A DNA stretch of 64,000 nucleotides from Bacillota bacterium (GCA_023415825.1 JAEZJF010000032.1:56004-120003), one strand, 5' to 3'; shown: positions 1 to 8,386, numbered from the stretch's first letter. Numbers and translations are program-made. The notes: generated from the letters alone by a model not told the origin.

Positions 1-1502
1 CCATTTTTAGCTCCCCGCTCATCATCCAGCACGTCATCAGGATGTAAAAAGTGAGAGTTGACATAGTGGAAACCCAACTCGTTAAATGCCACCCAACGCA
101 TATAGGGGGTGATTTCGCATCCCGCCACAATACGGGGTACATTTACAATGCCATCCTCGCTTACGTCAAATTCTTGCTCCATGACATGATCTTCTCCAAG
201 ATAGATGCCGGATATGACCTTGATCTGAGGAAACCTCTCAATCAGCATTGCCCGTCCTTCATCGCTAAGTATATTGGATGGCGGGACATAGGTTAAAAAG
301 CTGTTCTCCGGAAAAAGCTCTGTTCCAAATCGGAGCAGCTCCTTCATGGCTTTATACATTTGTTCTTTATCAGGCCATATATTATACTCTAGTTTACCTC
401 GATAATCAAAATCCCCCAAGTTCAGGGGCATATGATTGTAACCGTGCAGACCCAGTTCACCGCCGTTATTTAAAAGCATGGCACCGAAATACTTGAAATT
501 TTCGACATTTTGCTCTTGGAGAAAAGGCTCATTAACGTTATCGGTATAGGTTTCCACCAGCAAGCCTGTATATTTGATTCCGTATTTTTTGTTCAGCTCA
601 AGCATATCCGGCCACCATACATTTTTATAGAAGCTTGAGATATTTCGGCCATACTGTTTCTGGATTAATTCATGATACCCTTCCGGTACAGGGGCTGGAA
701 AATCGTCGATATAAAATATAGATGCATTTATAACCGGATAGACACAATAATCCCGAAGCAGGCTATAGGCAGCGGCAGTAATGCCGCGTGCTTCCTTATT
801 GGCCAGTATATCGTTATTATAAACAACAAATCTTCCTTTTCCAAAATCACGTTCCCACAATAGCGGAATCTGTTTTTCGTCAAGAGAAACAATATGTTGA
901 CGGCAGTCCTCGGTTAAGCGAAGTACCAGGCCATTTCCGTCAATGGCTTCCATGCCGAATTCCAAGCCCTTTGCCCCCGGCAGCAAATCCGTTTCAAACC
1001 TTAAACCCGTTTGGTTTCCATATGTTAATTCACCATACTGGATTCCGAGCTTAGGATAGATAACCTCCAATGTGGGTGTGGACTCCGGTGACATTGCAAA
1101 TAAAACGGCGCCACCCGATTCAACCCAGTCACAAAGCTCAAAAATATGATTGGCTATTGCGTCATAATCCTGCAATGCCACAACAACCGTTTTATAATCA
1201 GTGAGGTTAGGAAATGCTTGGGTCGCCACATCCACCACATCATGAACAATGCGCATACTTTTCAGCACAAAAGATATGGAGTCTTTACATTTGATACTGC
1301 CCTCCAGCCGGGAATCGAATAAAAGCGCGCATTCCATCTCCTCTGCAAACACTTCTTCGTTGGGTAAATCGGCGGGCAAGAATACCTCTTGAGTCAATTT
1401 GGGGTTATATTTTACACCAGTGCGTTCAACTAAAATAATCATTGCTATAAGAAGCAGACAGACAAGCGGACCAAATAGCCATGTTAACTTCACTTTTCTC
1501 AT
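1..1502 (-). CDS. Pel-locus PelA-type deacetylase (DUF2194-like), 3' part outside window
   Basis: The frame is open from the ATG at 1502 to the window edge, so about 500 N-terminal residues are visible and the stop lies outside. It starts with a short cytoplasmic stretch and one membrane segment (residues about 7-25), then a long extracellular region. The second half resembles a polysaccharide deacetylase: a YIDDF segment supplies the paired Asp and a later ELGLHGYNH segment the metal-binding HxxxH-like His pair. The start overlaps the stop of the PelE-like gene (ATGA), so translation is probably coupled. In Gram-positive Pel clusters a protein of this kind (PelA deacetylase domain, DUF2194) removes acetyl groups from the exported GalNAc-rich polymer. 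The Pel assignment rests mainly on gene order and the PelD features next door. Confidence is good for a deacetylase and moderate for its substrate. Confidence 0.8.
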   Translation of the reverse strand, partial: MRKVKLTWLFGPLVCLLLIAMIILVERTGVKYNPKLTQEVFLPADLPNEEVFAEEMECALLFDSRLEGSIKCKDSISFVLKSMRIVHDVVDVATQAFPNLTDYKTVVVALQDYDAIANHIFELCDWVESGGAVLFAMSPESTPTLEVIYPKLGIQYGELTYGNQTGLRFETDLLPGAKGLEFGMEAIDGNGLVLRLTEDCRQHIVSLDEKQIPLLWERDFGKGRFVVYNNDILANKEARGITAAAYSLLRDYCVYPVINASIFYIDDFPAPVPEGYHELIQKQYGRNISSFYKNVWWPDMLELNKKYGIKYTGLLVETYTDNVNEPFLQEQNVENFKYFGAMLLNNGGELGLHGYNHMPLNLGDFDYRGKLEYNIWPDKEQMYKAMKELLRFGTELFPENSFLTYVPPSNILSDEGRAMLIERFPQIKVISGIYLGEDHVMEQEFDVSEDGIVNVPRIVAGCEITPYMRWVAFNELGFHYVNSHFLHPDDVLDDERGAKN

Positions 1503-2455
1503 ATGAGCTCTCCTTCTTCGTTTAATTGAGCAGAGTAAGTATGACTATGTTGGGTATCTTCAGTAAAGAAAGCCAATCGGGCTCTGCCCCTGCCTGTCCA
1601 CTTAATTCTCATTGTTTTAATTTTCTCCAGCATTTTCACAAGCTGCTGCTGATCATTGCTAGCAACACATAGTTGAAGCGTTTTAAGCCATACATTCTCA
1701 TCCGTTGCCCATTTATCTTGCATCAATTCTACGATTTCTCTCGCTTTTGAAAATTGCTCGCTCTTAATAGCGTTATCGAACCTGTCAAAATAGGTCTGCT
1801 TATTATTTGAGTTTAACTTGAGCTTTTGACCAAGCAGATCATCCAATTTAATGTGCTGCCGTTTCAGCATCTCGCCTTCCAGAAGCTCACTGTTTATATA
1901 GCTTTGCAGTGCGGTTATATACTGATCAAGAACCGATTCATCTTCGGGTTTATTTTGATAGGCGGCCATGCATCTTTGAAGCTCCAATTCATAATCACGC
2001 TGTGCCTCCATTATAGTCGCAGACGCATAATGGGTGATTTCCGCGTCATGGTTGAACCGTGCCATCTTAAGCAGCTCAATGTACTGAGAAGGGTCTTTAT
2101 GCAAAATATCGAGCATAATGGAGCGGCGCGTTTGGGCATCATTGATGAGCAGCGCTTCTTCCAATGGCACTATTGACGTAGCATCCTCATTCTCTTCAAC
2201 CATATATTGATTAAATATGCTTTCTCCCAAGGCCAATTCCAGACCTTCCAGCGCTAATTCCTTTTCGCCTGTTTTCTTGCGCCAGTAAAGCTGCTCAATA
2301 CAAAGGGCGCTGACCACACCGAATACAGGGATCAGGAAAAGAATCAGTGCCATATGTCCGGGCAGATTTGAGACATGACGCAGCATAAGTAAACTATAAA
2401 CAACACAAACAACGATGTGCACGGCAAAGAAGGTTATCCAAAAGTGCTGGCTCAT
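1499..2455 (-). CDS. pelE: PelE-like membrane/TPR-type scaffold protein
   Basis: This 318-residue protein has two closely spaced membrane segments near the N terminus (about residues 6-24 and 33-52), then a long soluble helical region rich in Glu, Gln, Leu and Lys with tetratricopeptide-like spacing. PelE of the Pel system has this layout (two membrane helices plus TPR repeats) and joins PelD to the polysaccharide synthase PelF/PelG. The gene sits between pelD-like and pelA-like genes with 4-nt ATGA overlaps at both ends, indicating one translationally coupled operon. Sequence similarity among PelE proteins is weak, so the name rests on topology, size and position. No catalytic motif is visible. 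Confidence 0.72.
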   Translation of the reverse strand: MSQHFWITFFAVHIVVCVVYSLLMLRHVSNLPGHMALILFLIPVFGVVSALCIEQLYWRKKTGEKELALEGLELALGESIFNQYMVEENEDATSIVPLEEALLINDAQTRRSIMLDILHKDPSQYIELLKMARFNHDAEITHYASATIMEAQRDYELELQRCMAAYQNKPEDESVLDQYITALQSYINSELLEGEMLKRQHIKLDDLLGQKLKLNSNNKQTYFDRFDNAIKSEQFSKAREIVELMQDKWATDENVWLKTLQLCVASNDQQQLVKMLEKIKTMRIKWTGRGRARLAFFTEDTQHSHTYSAQLNEEGELI

Positions 2456-4584
2456 AATTTCAATCCACCTTCAATAATGCTGCAAACTATACCGCGTTCA
2501 CTAAGGCGCTTGAGCACAAGCCCGACATTTGCCTCATCTGCCTGAGACAATAGAACGTAGTATCTGCTGTCTTCCAACTGCCCAAGGGCGTCTGTACTGC
2601 GAATACAGGGCAATATCGTATCGCTCAGCCAAACTGGTTCAACCGGCTCCGTGTCTACTCTGAGAAGTTTAAATTTGGCAATATTATTCTCAAGCATTTG
2701 CATCTTGATTTTTATAAGATTAATGAATTGAGGGCTTACCATAATGCGCGTTTGGGGCAGAAATAGGTTTTGCTCTGTTATGGCACGGAAAGCAACTGCT
2801 CGCACGAGGGAGGCCTCTACCAGCCGTGAAAGGACTATGAACAGGTTAAGGTAAGCCGCCGTCAACTGATTATAATCAACATTCCATAGAACAATCATAG
2901 CCACTACGACGCCCTTGTCAAATAACGGTGCACAGTAAGCGGGTTCATTGTCATCAAGGATCTTGTTGCACCATATCCCTTCCTTAAGTATGGCCTCACG
3001 CATGAGCTCATGATCCGACATTTTAAGGGAGCTGGACAACCTCGCATCCATACCCTCCGAGCTGGCTACAAGCCTGGCATAGTGCATACCGGCATCCGCC
3101 GTGTAAAAAGCTACGGTTTTGACTTCCAGCACATCCTCAAGAACTTGGATGGCTTTAAAGAATATCTCCTCGTGCTCCAGGCTGTCCAACCGGCTGACTG
3201 CATCGTAAATACGCCCAAAGCTATCACGATAGCCAATAAGCTGGTCTTTGAATGTGTTTTTATTGGCCACGGTCTGATCGTACAGCTCATAGAGGAAAAC
3301 ATATCTTTCTTCAAGAGTAGTCTGTTGGTTTTTAAGTATCAGTTCCCTGTTCAATGCTTTATCCTTGCTGTTTCCGACAACTGCTCCGGCGATAAAATAA
3401 GCTACCAGCGGAAGCCAGTTATCAATATTATAGAACAGCACTTCCCAATCCGCCCCGGTTTTAAAATAGCCGATGGCGTAGGACACAGAGGCGAGTAGCG
3501 CCGCTACCACACCGGTACGGACACCATGGGTTACTCCCATTATGACTACAAACAGAAGTCTGAAATCTATAAATCGATATTGAGCGGCGGTATGTGTAAT
3601 GTTATTAAGATATTCCATCAGGAGGAATCCTAAAAATACCTCCAGTATTCGTTTGAGCAATTGATTTGACTGGATGAAAGAGCTAATGCGCTTCCAAATG
3701 CTTTCTTCCTTCGATAGAAAGCTTTTATTACGTTCTATTAATTTATATAAATCTTCCGAAAATCGCCTGGAGGCAATCCAATCATAATATCGGCGCGCTG
3801 TTTCCACTTTAACAGGAACCGGATAGCTAGCTTTTACCGAGGAAAACTGAAATTGAGCGTCGGGAAAGATATTTTTAAGATATCCTGCAAGCTCTCCAAA
3901 AGTAAGTGATGAGCCACTTTCCAGATTGATCGCGCCGCTATCCAAAGAATAGGGTTCGTCAATCATGCGTAATAACAGATCGGCAAGATCAGCCTCACAC
4001 AAAAAATCACATCTGTCATCCGAGGCCCCCGGAAGCTCTACATTCCTTCCCTCCATGCACCTTCGAAGCACTTTGTCAGTGAATAGGTCTGCTCCTTCAT
4101 CACCATACAGATAAGGCACATGCAGAATGACGGTATTCATACCAAAATTCTCTCTATAATAACGGCAGAGCTGTTCCTCGGACTCAAGCATCAATCCGCT
4201 AATTCCCAAAGGCAACGGGTTTGCTGCTTCATTAATTTCCATATTACCCCCATAAACTTCACTGGAGGATACAACGATGACCTGCCCAACCTGTTCCCCT
4301 TTTGCCAGATTTAAAACCTGTTCAAGATCATCCAGTTCACCCGATTGCTCGGCTTTATTACGAAGGTGTCTGGAGGTAATAAAAATGACCGTGTTAAATT
4401 CAAAAGAGCTGAATAGTTTTTTATACATCTGATCACCCGGTTTTAGCGAAAAGGGTACGACATGTTTATCCAAGCCTATTGACTTCGCATTTTTAATTAC
4501 TGCAACTACCTTATTATCTTGACAAAGTGCTGTCGAAAGAGATTTTACCACTCTCGGATCGTTGCCGGTAATCAGTACTGTCAT
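2452..4584 (-). CDS. pelD: PelD-like c-di-GMP receptor fused to an N-terminal SDR/epimerase domain
   Basis: This 710-residue protein has several domains. Residues about 1-285 resemble an extended SDR (NAD-dependent epimerase) fold, with a VVSSSEVYGG strand typical of sugar epimerases but a poor N-terminal glycine motif (TGNDPRVV). Residues about 305-410 hold four membrane segments, followed by a helical linker, a GAF domain (about 470-590) and a degenerate GGDEF domain (about 610-710). In the last, RSTD at 662-665 aligns with the c-di-GMP inhibitory-site RxxD, while the five residues at the usual GGDEF position read EDSRY (671-675). It should therefore bind c-di-GMP without making it, as known PelD proteins do. 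It is the first gene of the operon and overlaps pelE by ATGA. A role for the SDR part, perhaps sugar-nucleotide modification or only a structural one, is inferred. Confidence 0.85.
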   Translation of the reverse strand: MTVLITGNDPRVVKSLSTALCQDNKVVAVIKNAKSIGLDKHVVPFSLKPGDQMYKKLFSSFEFNTVIFITSRHLRNKAEQSGELDDLEQVLNLAKGEQVGQVIVVSSSEVYGGNMEINEAANPLPLGISGLMLESEEQLCRYYRENFGMNTVILHVPYLYGDEGADLFTDKVLRRCMEGRNVELPGASDDRCDFLCEADLADLLLRMIDEPYSLDSGAINLESGSSLTFGELAGYLKNIFPDAQFQFSSVKASYPVPVKVETARRYYDWIASRRFSEDLYKLIERNKSFLSKEESIWKRISSFIQSNQLLKRILEVFLGFLLMEYLNNITHTAAQYRFIDFRLLFVVIMGVTHGVRTGVVAALLASVSYAIGYFKTGADWEVLFYNIDNWLPLVAYFIAGAVVGNSKDKALNRELILKNQQTTLEERYVFLYELYDQTVANKNTFKDQLIGYRDSFGRIYDAVSRLDSLEHEEIFFKAIQVLEDVLEVKTVAFYTADAGMHYARLVASSEGMDARLSSSLKMSDHELMREAILKEGIWCNKILDDNEPAYCAPLFDKGVVVAMIVLWNVDYNQLTAAYLNLFIVLSRLVEASLVRAVAFRAITEQNLFLPQTRIMVSPQFINLIKIKMQMLENNIAKFKLLRVDTEPVEPVWLSDTILPCIRSTDALGQLEDSRYYVLLSQADEANVGLVLKRLSERGIVCSIIEGGLKL

Positions 4585-4776
4585 TTTCGGTATACCTTCC
4601 TAACCTTGAATAACAGCAATTGCTTTTAACGCCAGCTCAAAATGAAACTCGGAAGTCAGCAATGGCTGATATAAGTAAATGTGCCTTGCGAAATCTATAA
4701 CCTTGTGTCATAATTTATACACTCGAAAATTAGAAAAACTGCTTGTAACCTGTCTAAATATGAAATACCGCATTTA
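4585..4776 (-). other. untranslated leader of the Pel operon (~190 nt)
   Basis: If transcription begins about 7 nt beyond the -10 box, the message carries roughly 190 nt before the pelD start. I see a small hairpin (TCAGC/GCTGA near 4657-4670) but no GEMM-I core (no GACGCAAAGCC-type segment) and no terminator with a U-run. The rest of the gap, up to the cheX terminator at 4902, is AT-rich and shows only the promoter. Confidence 0.4.
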
Positions 4777-4782
4777 AAAAAT

Positions 4783-4811
4783 ATTATATACACAAATGAC
4801 TATTATTGCAA
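4783..4811 (-). promoter_or_regulatory. predicted sigma-A promoter of the Pel operon
   Basis: On the minus strand a TTGCAA -35 box (4811-4806) and a TATAAT -10 box (4788-4783) are separated by exactly 17 nt. This is close to consensus and is the only good promoter in the gap before pelD. It supports one transcript covering pelD-pelE-pelA and beyond. Confidence 0.65.
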
Positions 4812-4901
4812 ATATTATTTGGTTTGTTGTTTATTGTAAATTTGTGCAAACTCAAATCAAAAAGTAACTTTATTATTATACTCTTAACTTCATTTTGAGC
4901 T

Positions 4902-4930
4902 GAAAAAAGAGCTAAGCAAAAAGCTTAGCC
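4902..4930 (-). terminator. rho-independent terminator after cheX
   Basis: A perfect 7-bp stem GCTAAGC/GCTTAGC with an AAAAA loop (4911-4929) is followed, in the minus direction, by a T-rich run (4910-4902). It lies 50 nt past the cheX stop and separates this unit from the Pel operon. Confidence 0.85.
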
Positions 4931-4979
4931 CGATTTTTATCGATAATTGTAAATTTTCATTTATTTTAGATTTATGAAA

Positions 4980-5438
4980 CTATTCAGCGGCAACATTAAT
5001 TGATATGATCCCCAACCCTTCTATGTCAACGGGGACAACAATGGTAGATATTTTGTTTGATATTTCAATTTTTTCTCCCGTCAACAAAGATGGCGGTGTA
5101 ATATCGATACTGATACCCTTTTTAGCAAATATCGTGCTTGCATTGCCCATAATCATGTTTCCCATTTCAGATACTGCACTCTTGCTAATTTCGTCCAGTT
5201 CCGAAACAGCCATACCACCCATCATGGCAGAAGCAACTTTTTTTGCAGTCTCCATAGAAAGCTCAAAACACACTTGCCCCTTAATTTTCCCAACTATTCC
5301 AATCATGATAACCACTTGATCAACAGAAAGAGGGGAATTTCTCAAATAGACTTTACCAAGCTTTGATTCACTGCCGCAAAGCATTTTTATTACTGATTGA
5401 GATGCCTCTATAAATGGATTGATATATTCTACGTTCAT
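4980..5438 (-). CDS. cheX: CheX-type CheY-P phosphatase
   Basis: This 152-residue protein matches the compact CheX family, which dephosphorylates CheY-P. The signature is the helix with E91-M-G-N94 (the ExxN motif) inside SAVSEMGNMIMGNAS; CheX has only one such active helix, unlike CheC. The protein is full-length for the family. It lies 24 nt downstream of the EAL gene, so the two form one unit controlled by the GEMM-I riboswitch at 6279-6372, and a clear terminator follows. Pairing a CheY phosphatase with a c-di-GMP phosphodiesterase under a c-di-GMP riboswitch suggests that the signal resets chemosensory output. The partner is probably the CheY at 12847-13209, but that is inferred from proximity. 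Confidence 0.9.
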   Translation of the reverse strand: MNVEYINPFIEASQSVIKMLCGSESKLGKVYLRNSPLSVDQVVIMIGIVGKIKGQVCFELSMETAKKVASAMMGGMAVSELDEISKSAVSEMGNMIMGNASTIFAKKGISIDITPPSLLTGEKIEISNKISTIVVPVDIEGLGIISINVAAE

Positions 5439-5462
5439 TTATGCTCCTCCACTTTAGTTTGT

Positions 5463-6173
5463 TTAGCCTTCTGCTAATAAAGTCCCTACAGGTGTCGGTC
5501 TTCCGAGCAAATAGCCTTGGGCGTATGTTATTCCCAAGTGTTTTGCCGTATTTAAATCCTCTCTTGTCTCAATGCCTTCAATGATGATTTCTGCTGCATC
5601 TGAAAGTAAATCTACTAAGCTCCTGACAGTTTTTTGCTTACGCGAGCTACAAGAAAGATTTTCTGAAAAATACCTGTCAAGCTTTATAAAATCCGGATCC
5701 AACTCAATCCATTGACGAAGAGAAGAATATCCTGCCCCCATATCATCCAGTGCAATTTTTACGCCCCTGGCCTTAAGCCATTTTATCACCGTTTGAAGTG
5801 TGTTCCAATCCATAATCTCTTCATATTCCAATATCTCCAGTACCACAGGCAACAGAGGGGGGACATGTTCGTCCCACCAGGATAAAAAGTTTTTATCCAG
5901 CAGTGTTGACGGAAATATGTTTAGAAACAAAAGGAAAGTCTGATCCTTAAATTTTTCAATGGCACTTTTAATTGAACTAAGATCAAGAATATTTCGGCAT
6001 CCTTTTTTCTCGGCATCATTAAAAATATCTACCGGTGAAACATGTAATTGCGTCGGATCACGCAAAAGTGCTTCATACCCTATTACAGCTTGATCCGTCA
6101 AGCGGTGAATGGGCTGAAACCAATGAGTTATTGAGTATTCAAACTCATTCCCATTATTTTGAGTAGCCCGCAA
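5463..6173 (-). CDS. EAL-domain c-di-GMP phosphodiesterase (TTG start proposed)
   Basis: This stand-alone EAL domain of about 236 residues hydrolyses c-di-GMP if active. The EAL motif is near residue 34, followed by LFLNIFPS (Asn 85), LEILEYEE, the metal-binding DD at 143-144 in LDDMGAG, KLDR (Lys 164) and EGIET (Glu 199). All the residues usually needed for two-metal catalysis appear to be present. No membrane or sensory domain is attached, so control is probably at expression. The ATG at 6188 directly abuts a T-run and has no ribosome-binding site. The TTG at 6173 has GGAGGGG six bases upstream, so I choose TTG. A GEMM-I riboswitch and a short terminator lie immediately upstream. Confidence 0.9.
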   Translation of the reverse strand: MRATQNNGNEFEYSITHWFQPIHRLTDQAVIGYEALLRDPTQLHVSPVDIFNDAEKKGCRNILDLSSIKSAIEKFKDQTFLLFLNIFPSTLLDKNFLSWWDEHVPPLLPVVLEILEYEEIMDWNTLQTVIKWLKARGVKIALDDMGAGYSSLRQWIELDPDFIKLDRYFSENLSCSSRKQKTVRSLVDLLSDAAEIIIEGIETREDLNTAKHLGITYAQGYLLGRPTPVGTLLAEG

Positions 6174-6187
6174 CTTAATCCCCTCCA
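6174..6187 (-). promoter_or_regulatory. ribosome-binding site deciding a TTG start for the EAL gene
   Basis: On the minus strand GGAGGGG is followed by ATTAAG and then TTG (6173-6171). The apparent upstream ATG at 6188 lies inside the leader, directly after a T-run, and would place this Shine-Dalgarno sequence inside the coding region. Confidence 0.75.
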
Positions 6188-6188
6188 T

Positions 6189-6215
6189 AAAAAAATAAGC
6201 AACATTTGAGTTGCC
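6189..6215 (-). terminator. riboswitch-linked terminator before the EAL gene
   Basis: A short GCAAC/GTTGC hairpin (6199-6214) is followed in the minus direction by TTATTTTTTT. The stem is only five pairs. Its 5' arm (GGCAAC) is complementary to the conserved GUUGCC at the 3' end of the GEMM aptamer just upstream, so the two could compete. Its position suits transcription attenuation. Confidence 0.6.
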
Positions 6216-6278
6216 TATTGTGTCATGGCAAGGATAAGGCTAAAGTTCCAGACTTTCCCCTATACTTGTAACTACATA

Positions 6279-6372
6279 AATGGCAACCCAACCGTCATAC
6301 ATCTAAATATCCCTAAATGCTACAGACTTGTGGCTTTGCGTCTCCACCTTTCGATGGATTTGCCCTTTTCAT
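6279..6372 (-). ncRNA. c-di-GMP-I (GEMM-I) riboswitch upstream of EAL/cheX
   Basis: The minus strand shows the GEMM-I core in order: GGGCAAA, a stem capped by a GAAA tetraloop (CCATC-GAAA-GGTGG), the conserved GACGCAAAGCC, a second hairpin, and the closing GGTTGGGTTGCC. GGC of GGGCAAA can pair with GCC of AAAGCC, and the GNRA tetraloop is intact. A terminator and the EAL start lie downstream, so c-di-GMP probably controls expression of the enzyme that degrades it. The switch direction is not proven; competition between aptamer and terminator arms would predict OFF when ligand is bound. Confidence 0.93.
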
Positions 6373-6432
6373 TTTTCTTTTGATGATAAATTCTCTCTAT
6401 CTCAAAGTAGAATTTTACCATTTTTATATACC

Positions 6433-6460
6433 ATTCTATCATATATTCGTCATGGTTCAA
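6433..6460 (-). promoter_or_regulatory. possible promoter for the riboswitch-EAL-cheX transcript
   Basis: TTGAAC (6460-6455) and TAGAAT (6438-6433) are separated by 16 nt on the minus strand and would start transcription about 50 nt before the aptamer. The boxes are imperfect. The remaining sequence up to the cheB stop at 6509 is AT-rich with only a weak hairpin. Confidence 0.4.
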
Positions 6461-6508
6461 CATATTTTTCCCTTTTTTATGGTATTTTTTAAACTATAAT
6501 TACCATGT

Positions 6509-7537
6509 TCATCTTAACAACGTATACAGGATATTGGGTATATCATTTAGAGGAGCCTGTTTTTCAACAGCTCCAATGTTATAGGCTACCTTTGGCATTC
6601 CATAAACCACTGAGGATTTTTCGTCCTGCCCGATGGTCCTCGCACCTTTTTTACGCATAGATAAAAGACCTTTGGCACCATCATAGCCCATTCCGGTAAG
6701 AATAATTCCGATAGCATGACTGCCATATTGCTCTGCAACCGATTCAAACAGGACATCGACGGAAGGGCAATGACCATTCACCTTATCCCCTTGAAAAACC
6801 TCAGTTATGAACCTTTCCCCTGCCTTTTTGATTTTCATATGTGCATTACCCGGAGCTATTAGCACCTGCCCCTTTTCCACCTGGTCGCCATTCCGGGCTT
6901 CCTTAACTGTTAACTGGGTTGAATTACTAAGCCTGTCTGCAAACATTTTTGAAAAAATTGGGGGTATATGCTGCACAACAACAATGCCGGGTATACTTGG
7001 CGGCAATGCTTTCAATACATGATAAATAGCCTCTGTTCCTCCCGTAGAAGCGCCAATTGCTATTATCTTGTTGCTCGCATAGCTGTCCGCCTTCCCCTCT
7101 GGCTCCTTCGCAAGATGTTTGGCATTCAAGTTTTGCAGATTTGCCAAAGATGCAATTTTTATTTTAATAATTAAGTCTCTTAAAAATGCTGCCACATTAT
7201 TGACCGATCTCACATCAGGCTTTGTGACAAAGTCCACAGCTCCCGCACTCAAAGCCTCAAATACAGCCTCGCTCACCGAACTGACCACTACAACAGGCAA
7301 CGGGTACTGGGGTAAGAGCCGACTAATGAACTCAATTCCATTCATTTTTGGCATCTCTATATCACAGGTTATTACATCGGGTTCAAATTCGATAATCTTG
7401 TCTCTTGCTTCAAAGGGATCATTGGCCGTAGCTACAACATCTATACTCGAATCAGAGGATATGCCTTTTGATAAGATTTCTCTAAATACCAAAGAATCAT
7501 CCACAACCAATACTCGTATTCTTTTTTTTGTAAGCAT
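6509..7537 (-). CDS. cheB: CheB chemotaxis response regulator methylesterase
   Basis: This 342-residue protein has the standard CheB layout. An N-terminal receiver domain carries the phosphoacceptor Asp 59 (VITCDIEMPKMNG), and a C-terminal methylesterase domain carries the catalytic triad Ser 164 (IGASTGGT), His 190 (VVVQHIPP) and Asp 286 (LTGMGYDGAKG). It removes methyl groups from (or deamidates) the receptor when phosphorylated by CheA, resetting adaptation. It is the last gene of the chemosensory operon, 5 nt after cheR. Length and motifs are complete. Confidence 0.97.
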   Translation of the reverse strand: MLTKKRIRVLVVDDSLVFREILSKGISSDSSIDVVATANDPFEARDKIIEFEPDVITCDIEMPKMNGIEFISRLLPQYPLPVVVVSSVSEAVFEALSAGAVDFVTKPDVRSVNNVAAFLRDLIIKIKIASLANLQNLNAKHLAKEPEGKADSYASNKIIAIGASTGGTEAIYHVLKALPPSIPGIVVVQHIPPIFSKMFADRLSNSTQLTVKEARNGDQVEKGQVLIAPGNAHMKIKKAGERFITEVFQGDKVNGHCPSVDVLFESVAEQYGSHAIGIILTGMGYDGAKGLLSMRKKGARTIGQDEKSSVVYGMPKVAYNIGAVEKQAPLNDIPNILYTLLR

Positions 7538-7542
7538 ACTAT

Positions 7543-8358
7543 CTATTCCTTTCTGTAGACAGCCGGCATAATGTACTTATATTTTGTTTCATCGCGGTTA
7601 AGAGATTCTGAATGCCCTATAAAGAGGTAACCGCCATACTCTGTTAAATCATAAAACTTTTCGACCAATTTCTGCTTAGTCTGGGCATCAAAATAAATCA
7701 TCACATTCCTGCAGAATATGACATGGAATTTCTTTTTAAATGGAAAGACCGGCTCCATGAGATTGAAATTTCTGTATATGACTTCATGCCTTATTCCATC
7801 AACAAGGAGGCTGTTGCCATTGTCAAGCTTTTTAAAATAATTGAGTTTCCAATAAGAAGGCAATGGTGCAATTTCTTCATTACTATATATGCCTTTCCTG
7901 GCTTCTTCCAAGACTTTGCTCGAAATGTCCGTAGCAAGCACCTTTGTGTCCCAGTAAATTTTCTCTTTACCCAAGACATCATCTATAATCATTGCAAGGG
8001 TGTAGGGTTCTTCCCCGGTAGAACACCCTGCGCTCCATATCCGTAGATCCTTTTGATTTAAAACACCTTTGAGAAAGGGAAGCACTCTGTCCCTAAAATA
8101 AAAAAAGTGGTTGGCTTCCCTCATAAAGAAGGTATGATTGGTTGTGATCTTATCAATCAGGGTAATGACTGCATCTCCAGATTTGTCTGATACTAGTGCA
8201 TCATAATAATCGGAAAAATTATTGAAGTTGTTTTGCATGAGCACACTTTGAAGCCTGCCAGTTACAAGAGCTTGCTTTTCATCCTTTAGATAGATACCGT
8301 AATTTGATTTTATGTAGTCTGCCAGCCTTTTAAATTCTTTATCCGTAATGGTAATCAT
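7543..8358 (-). CDS. cheR: CheR chemoreceptor glutamate methyltransferase
   Basis: This 271-residue protein has an N-terminal helical CheR domain and a C-terminal SAM-dependent methyltransferase domain. IWSAGCSTGEEPYTLAM is the SAM-binding motif and VIFCRNVMIYFD is the characteristic CheR motif. It methylates receptor glutamates and opposes CheB. The ribosome-binding site is weak (GGCAGG, rather far upstream), and an intercistronic hairpin separates it from the receptor gene, so lower expression than the receptor is plausible. It ends with YRKE, with no obvious receptor-binding extension. Confidence 0.97.
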   Translation of the reverse strand: MITITDKEFKRLADYIKSNYGIYLKDEKQALVTGRLQSVLMQNNFNNFSDYYDALVSDKSGDAVITLIDKITTNHTFFMREANHFFYFRDRVLPFLKGVLNQKDLRIWSAGCSTGEEPYTLAMIIDDVLGKEKIYWDTKVLATDISSKVLEEARKGIYSNEEIAPLPSYWKLNYFKKLDNGNSLLVDGIRHEVIYRNFNLMEPVFPFKKKFHVIFCRNVMIYFDAQTKQKLVEKFYDLTEYGGYLFIGHSESLNRDETKYKYIMPAVYRKE

Positions 8359-8386
8359 AGACGATCCAGCCTGCCTTTATCAGTAA

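Noticed and set aside
1..1100. Short plus-strand open frames (51-1054)
   Set aside because: They lie opposite a continuous minus-strand frame encoding the PelA-type deacetylase and have no ribosome-binding sites or recognisable domains.
4585..4811. A third GEMM-I riboswitch before pelD
   Set aside because: No GACGCAAAGCC-type core, no GNRA-capped stem in the right order and no terminator are visible.
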